5,776 bases of DNA from NCBI GenBank assembly GCA_022798035.1, contig JAAWLS010000162.1:1-5776 (forward strand), given 5' to 3'. The notes under the pieces are model-generated. The model did no database searches. It saw only the letters and a list, made by a program, of their open reading frames with translations, and was not told the origin of the DNA. A program made the translations under genes and the position numbers. Position 1 is the stretch's first letter. Every line of letters begins with the position of its first letter. Positions 4,615-5,776 of this stretch are shown one piece after another. This DNA is from Lachnospiraceae bacterium. Lineage in GTDB: Bacteria > Bacillota > Clostridia > Lachnospirales > Lachnospiraceae.

Positions 4615-5776
4615 ATGAAAAAGAAAAGGAATGGAGCATCCAAGGGTGTTATTTTAATTGCACCTGTGATATTGATTTTTGCTGTTTTAGGCGCAGTTGT
4701 ATTTTCAATTGCAAGCAAGATATCTCAGGAAATGTCTGACGCTGCAATTGATAATCTGAGTGAGAGCTTGGATTTGATTCAGGGAACGATAGAGGTTATT
4801 CTGAAAAGTGAGGCAGAGTTCCAGCAAATGATTGCGCAGGAGCTGGCAATTGTAGAAAATCCGGAAGAGTTTATCTGCGCTTACAACAGAAATGAGATGA
4901 TGGTGAAAATATCCCTGATACCAGCGGGGAAGACAGAAGGATTTTCCAATACAGGAGAAACGTTTACAGAAGACGAATTGGATTTTTCGAATGGAAACTC
5001 CATTGACGGGCTGCCGATTTCCAAATCTTATCTAAATAGTATGGGTACTTGGGCTTACACGATGAAGTGCCCTGTAGTGAAAGGAGAAAAGGAAATCGCT
5101 GCCCTCTATGTGGAGTACATTTATGATTCCTTTGATGAGGCATTGCCTGATAAATTTTACAGCAGCAGTGCGATTCTTTACATTATGGACACTAGGAGCG
5201 AAAGGTTTGTGCTGAAACCGAAGGGAATGGGAGAACGGGCGGCAGGCCATTTGAATCTGGAAGATTTTTATCGTGCGAATAATATTCTGGAAGAGAACAT
5301 GAAAAAAGATATTTCCAAGAGTATCAAAGCAGGACAAAATGTTATGTTTTACCATGAAGTTTTGAAGAAAGATTCTTTGATTTATATGTGGTCTGTAGGT
5401 CAGGGCTCTGCCTATCTTGTAGGGTATGTTCCAGTGGAAGCCATACAGAGAGAAGGCAGTGCGGTCAATCAGAATCTTTTCATTGTGGTGGCGGTTATGC
5501 TGCTGGCATTTCTTATTTCCTGTACTCTGTATTTTCTGAATGAGAAACAGCAGATGCAGGTTCGAAAGGAGAGAGAAAAGGAGAGAGAAATACACAACAA
5601 GCAGCTGGGAGAAGCTTTACAGGCGGCTCAGGCGGCTAACCATTCCAAGACAACGTTTCTTTCAAATATGTCCCATGACATTCGTACGCCTATGAATGCA
5701 ATTTTGGGTTTTACGACGCTGCTTGCAAAAGATGCAGACAGTCCGGCGAAAGTGCGGGAGTATACGAAAAAGATTA
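4615..5776 (+). CDS. Membrane sensor histidine kinase, N-terminal part (3' end outside the window)
   Basis: The frame runs open from the ATG at 4615 through the window edge, giving 387 codons. Seen: a basic start MKKKRNGASK, membrane segment 1 at about 11-33 (VILIAPVILIFAVLGAVVF), an external region of about 250 residues (34-286), membrane segment 2 at about 288-308 (LFIVVAVMLLAFLISCTLYFL, with cysteine 303), a charged coiled-coil-like linker (309-343) and a HisKA dimerisation domain. The phosphorylation box is FLSNMSHDIRTPMNAILGF with H354 as the predicted phosphate acceptor. The ATP-binding domain, and any receiver domain that would make it a hybrid kinase, lie beyond the window. I do not recognise the external domain, so the signal is unknown. 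A weak GGTGAT site stands 8 bases before the start. The gene begins 30 bases after secA with no hairpin between, so co-transcription is likely. Confidence 0.93.
   Translation, partial: MKKKRNGASKGVILIAPVILIFAVLGAVVFSIASKISQEMSDAAIDNLSESLDLIQGTIEVILKSEAEFQQMIAQELAIVENPEEFICAYNRNEMMVKISLIPAGKTEGFSNTGETFTEDELDFSNGNSIDGLPISKSYLNSMGTWAYTMKCPVVKGEKEIAALYVEYIYDSFDEALPDKFYSSSAILYIMDTRSERFVLKPKGMGERAAGHLNLEDFYRANNILEENMKKDISKSIKAGQNVMFYHEVLKKDSLIYMWSVGQGSAYLVGYVPVEAIQREGSAVNQNLFIVVAVMLLAFLISCTLYFLNEKQQMQVRKEREKEREIHNKQLGEALQAAQAANHSKTTFLSNMSHDIRTPMNAILGFTTLLAKDADSPAKVREYTKKI

Noticed and set aside
5032..5595. A minus-strand 187-aa reading frame.
   Set aside because: It is antisense to the histidine kinase, whose membrane segments and H-box are unmistakable. 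The reverse frame shows no domain.

Overview
The window looks like a piece of a low-to-mid-GC Clostridia chromosome, probably Lachnospiraceae-like (inference). The pointers are a prolyl-tRNA synthetase with the C-terminal zinc domain, a small stand-alone TSCPD-domain protein, a Firmicutes-type SecA with a SEC-C tail, and sigma-A promoters with AGGAG-type ribosome binding sites.

Layout. Bases 2-364 (+) are the 3' end of proS, closed by a strong hairpin terminator at 408-449. Bases 450-1204 hold no convincing protein gene but are far from empty. On the minus strand this interval is framed by a perfect TTGACA-17-TATAAT promoter with an A+T-rich UP-like tract (about 1260-1211) and by the same 408-449 terminator read in the opposite direction. 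It is tiled with hairpins and carries several short motifs that recur as structures. My best reading is an undescribed or unassigned structured non-coding RNA of about 800 nt, and this is the main finding. Bases 1340-1421 are a long terminator for the next minus-strand gene, 1441-1698, an 85-aa TSCPD-domain protein of unknown function.

Bases 1699-2019 form a divergent regulatory region. It has an extended -10 promoter for the TSCPD gene, a TTGTGA-17-TACAAT promoter for secA, and between them three TTCAT repeats at exact 11-bp spacing that look like an OmpR/PhoB-family operator. secA (2020-4584, +) is complete. Thirty bases later, with no visible terminator, a membrane sensor histidine kinase starts (4615, +) and runs off the window just after its phospho-accepting histidine box.

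How the genes relate. proS and secA are housekeeping genes for translation and protein export. The TSCPD gene and the RNA candidate are two separate minus-strand units inserted between them, each with its own promoter and terminator. The kinase may be transcribed by read-through from secA, but nothing in the sequence ties its signal to secretion.
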